Assembly: GCF_013778305.1 (NCBI RefSeq)
Contig: NZ_JACEIC010000002.1
Location: 747,708-811,707, forward strand
Length of the DNA stretch: 64,000 nucleotides
Source of the DNA: Nocardioides agri
Lineage (GTDB): Bacteria; Actinomycetota; Actinomycetes; Propionibacteriales; Nocardioidaceae
Reading direction: 5' to 3'
Shown in pieces: positions 62,925-64,000 of the stretch. The stretch's first letter is position 1. Each line of letters starts with the position of its first letter. The notes beneath the pieces were generated by a model. That model saw only the letters and a program-made list of their open reading frames with translations. It was not told the DNA's origin and made no database searches. Both the position numbers and the translations under genes were made by a program.

Positions 62925-64000
62925 ATGTCACCGACCAAGAGCCTCGAGGAGCGTCCGGCCGACGTCCTCGTGGTCTTCGGGATCACTGGCGATCTGGCGA
63001 GAGTGATGACCTTCAGATCGTTGTACCGCCTAGAGGCCCGCGGCCTGTTGGACTGCCCGATCGTCGGCGTTGCCGTCGACGACTGGACGCAGGACCAGCT
63101 CGTCGAGCGCGCCCGCGAGTCGATCGAGGGGACGGGCGAGGTCATCGACCCCGGTGTCTTCACCCGGTTCACCGGCAGGCTGTCCTACGTGCACGGCGAC
63201 TTCACCGACCCAGAGACCTACCAGCGGGTCGCCAGCGCGATCAGAGGCGCCCAGTGCCCGGTGTTCTACCTCGAGATACCGCCGTTCCTCTTCGGTCGCG
63301 TCGTGCACGGCCTGTCCGAGGCTGACCTGACCGGATCTGCTCGCGTGGTGGTCGAGAAGCCGTTCGGACACGACCAGACCTCCGCTGACGAACTGGCGGC
63401 CGAGCTGCACCAGTACATCGACGAGTCCCAGCTGTTCCGCATCGACCACTACCTCGGAAAGATGGGGATCGACGAGATCCTTCACCTGCGGTTCGCGAAC
63501 ACCATCCTCGAGCCTGTCTGGAACCGCAACTACGTCTCGAGCGTGCAGATCAACATGTCCGAGGACTTCGGCGTAGAGGACCGAGGCCACTTCTACGACC
63601 CCGTCGGCGCGCTGCGCGACGTCGTGGTCAACCATCTGATGCAGGTCGTCTCAGCGGCCGCGATGGAGGCACCGTCTCGTGGCGACCTGAAGACGATCAA
63701 GGACGCCCAGGTGTCCCTGTTCAACGCCGTCGTCGAGGCCGACCCGGCTCACTACGTGCGCGGCCAGTACGCCGGCTATCTCGACATCGACGGGGTCGCA
63801 CCGGACTCCACCACCGAGACCTACGCCGCGATGCGACTCGAGATCGAGAACTGGCGCTGGTCGGGCGTCCCGTTCTTCATCCGGACCGGCAAGCGGCTCT
63901 CCGCGACGCAGACCGAGCTGCGACTCATCTTCAAACGCCCGCCCCCGTTGGGCTTCGGGGTCATGGGACCGCAGATCGAGACGAACCAGGTCGTCGTCAA
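62925..64000 (+). CDS. zwf: glucose-6-phosphate dehydrogenase, cut by the window end
   Basis: The first 358 codons are present. The nucleotide motif is VVFGITGDLARVM, EKPFGHDQ marks the substrate domain, and RIDHYLGKMG corresponds to the active-site RIDHYLGKE, with Met in place of Glu. FANTILEPVWNRNYVSSVQI, DRGHFYDPVGALRDVVVNHLMQ and FIRTGKRL are typical. It oxidises glucose-6-phosphate to 6-phosphogluconolactone. The variant motifs suggest a secondary, actinobacterial G6PDH type. GAGGAGAG precedes the ATG. It diverges from the GMC/NDH-2/cyd operon across 273 bp. Confidence 0.9.
   Translation, partial: MSPTKSLEERPADVLVVFGITGDLARVMTFRSLYRLEARGLLDCPIVGVAVDDWTQDQLVERARESIEGTGEVIDPGVFTRFTGRLSYVHGDFTDPETYQRVASAIRGAQCPVFYLEIPPFLFGRVVHGLSEADLTGSARVVVEKPFGHDQTSADELAAELHQYIDESQLFRIDHYLGKMGIDEILHLRFANTILEPVWNRNYVSSVQINMSEDFGVEDRGHFYDPVGALRDVVVNHLMQVVSAAAMEAPSRGDLKTIKDAQVSLFNAVVEADPAHYVRGQYAGYLDIDGVAPDSTTETYAAMRLEIENWRWSGVPFFIRTGKRLSATQTELRLIFKRPPPLGFGVMGPQIETNQVVV

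Overview
The window is about 72% GC judged by eye, densely packed, with many GTG/TTG starts and 4-bp start/stop overlaps. Families typical of actinomycetes are present: a DUF222-HNH protein, ANTAR and LuxR/AAA regulators, a SigE-type sigma factor, tandem universal stress proteins and a CadI/ArsI-like protein. I read it as a chromosomal segment of an actinobacterium, most like Nocardioides or a relative; the genus is inference. I saw no rRNA, tRNA, CRISPR array, insertion sequence or phage gene.

Left part (1-17,000). After the 5' end of a radical SAM gene comes an arsenic island: a CadI/ArsI-like gene diverges from arsR-aquaporin-arsC-arsN. A DUF222/HNH gene and a long hairpin repeat follow. 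At 4,635-12,644 lies the most unusual locus. A seven-gene overlapping operon encodes an MDR dehydrogenase, a PTPS/QueD-like protein with most of its active site changed, a GT4 glycosyltransferase, a flippase-like LPG_synthase_TM protein, a RibD-C reductase, a stand-alone GTP cyclohydrolase II and an MFS exporter. It diverges from a gene fusing a CDP-alcohol phosphotransferase to a sulfatase-like domain. I infer an uncharacterised pathway making a GTP-derived (pyrimidine or pterin) compound that is glycosylated and moved to or across the membrane. Next come an ECF sigma/anti-sigma pair, a frameshifted GAF-ANTAR gene and a SNF2-type helicase.

Middle part (17,000-45,000). An ALDH7, an FAD amine oxidoreductase and a fused E1 2-oxoacid dehydrogenase suggest amino-acid breakdown. 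From 22,144 to 31,871 is a hypoxia/dormancy-type stress island: a flavin-nucleotide-binding protein, a CBS-BON protein, three universal stress proteins, PPDK, an alcohol dehydrogenase and a membrane-DUF385 fusion. Two DosR-like boxes lie in its divergent promoter regions. Then follow assorted enzymes and regulators: hydrolases, a glycosyltransferase, an SDR, a large LuxR regulator, methyltransferases, a flavoprotein, and a winged-helix/hydrolase fusion.

Right part (45,000-64,000). A SigE-family sigma factor overlaps a membrane-anchored beta-propeller protein. A dihydroxyacetone kinase operon (glpF-dhaK-dhaL-dhaM, with dhaM fused to HPr and a full EI) diverges from an IclR regulator. After an MFS transporter there is a short remnant of a second cydA, a DUF2252 gene and two very small membrane-protein genes. 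A respiratory operon follows (GMC oxidoreductase, NDH-2, cydA, cydB), diverging from a G6PDH gene cut by the window edge.
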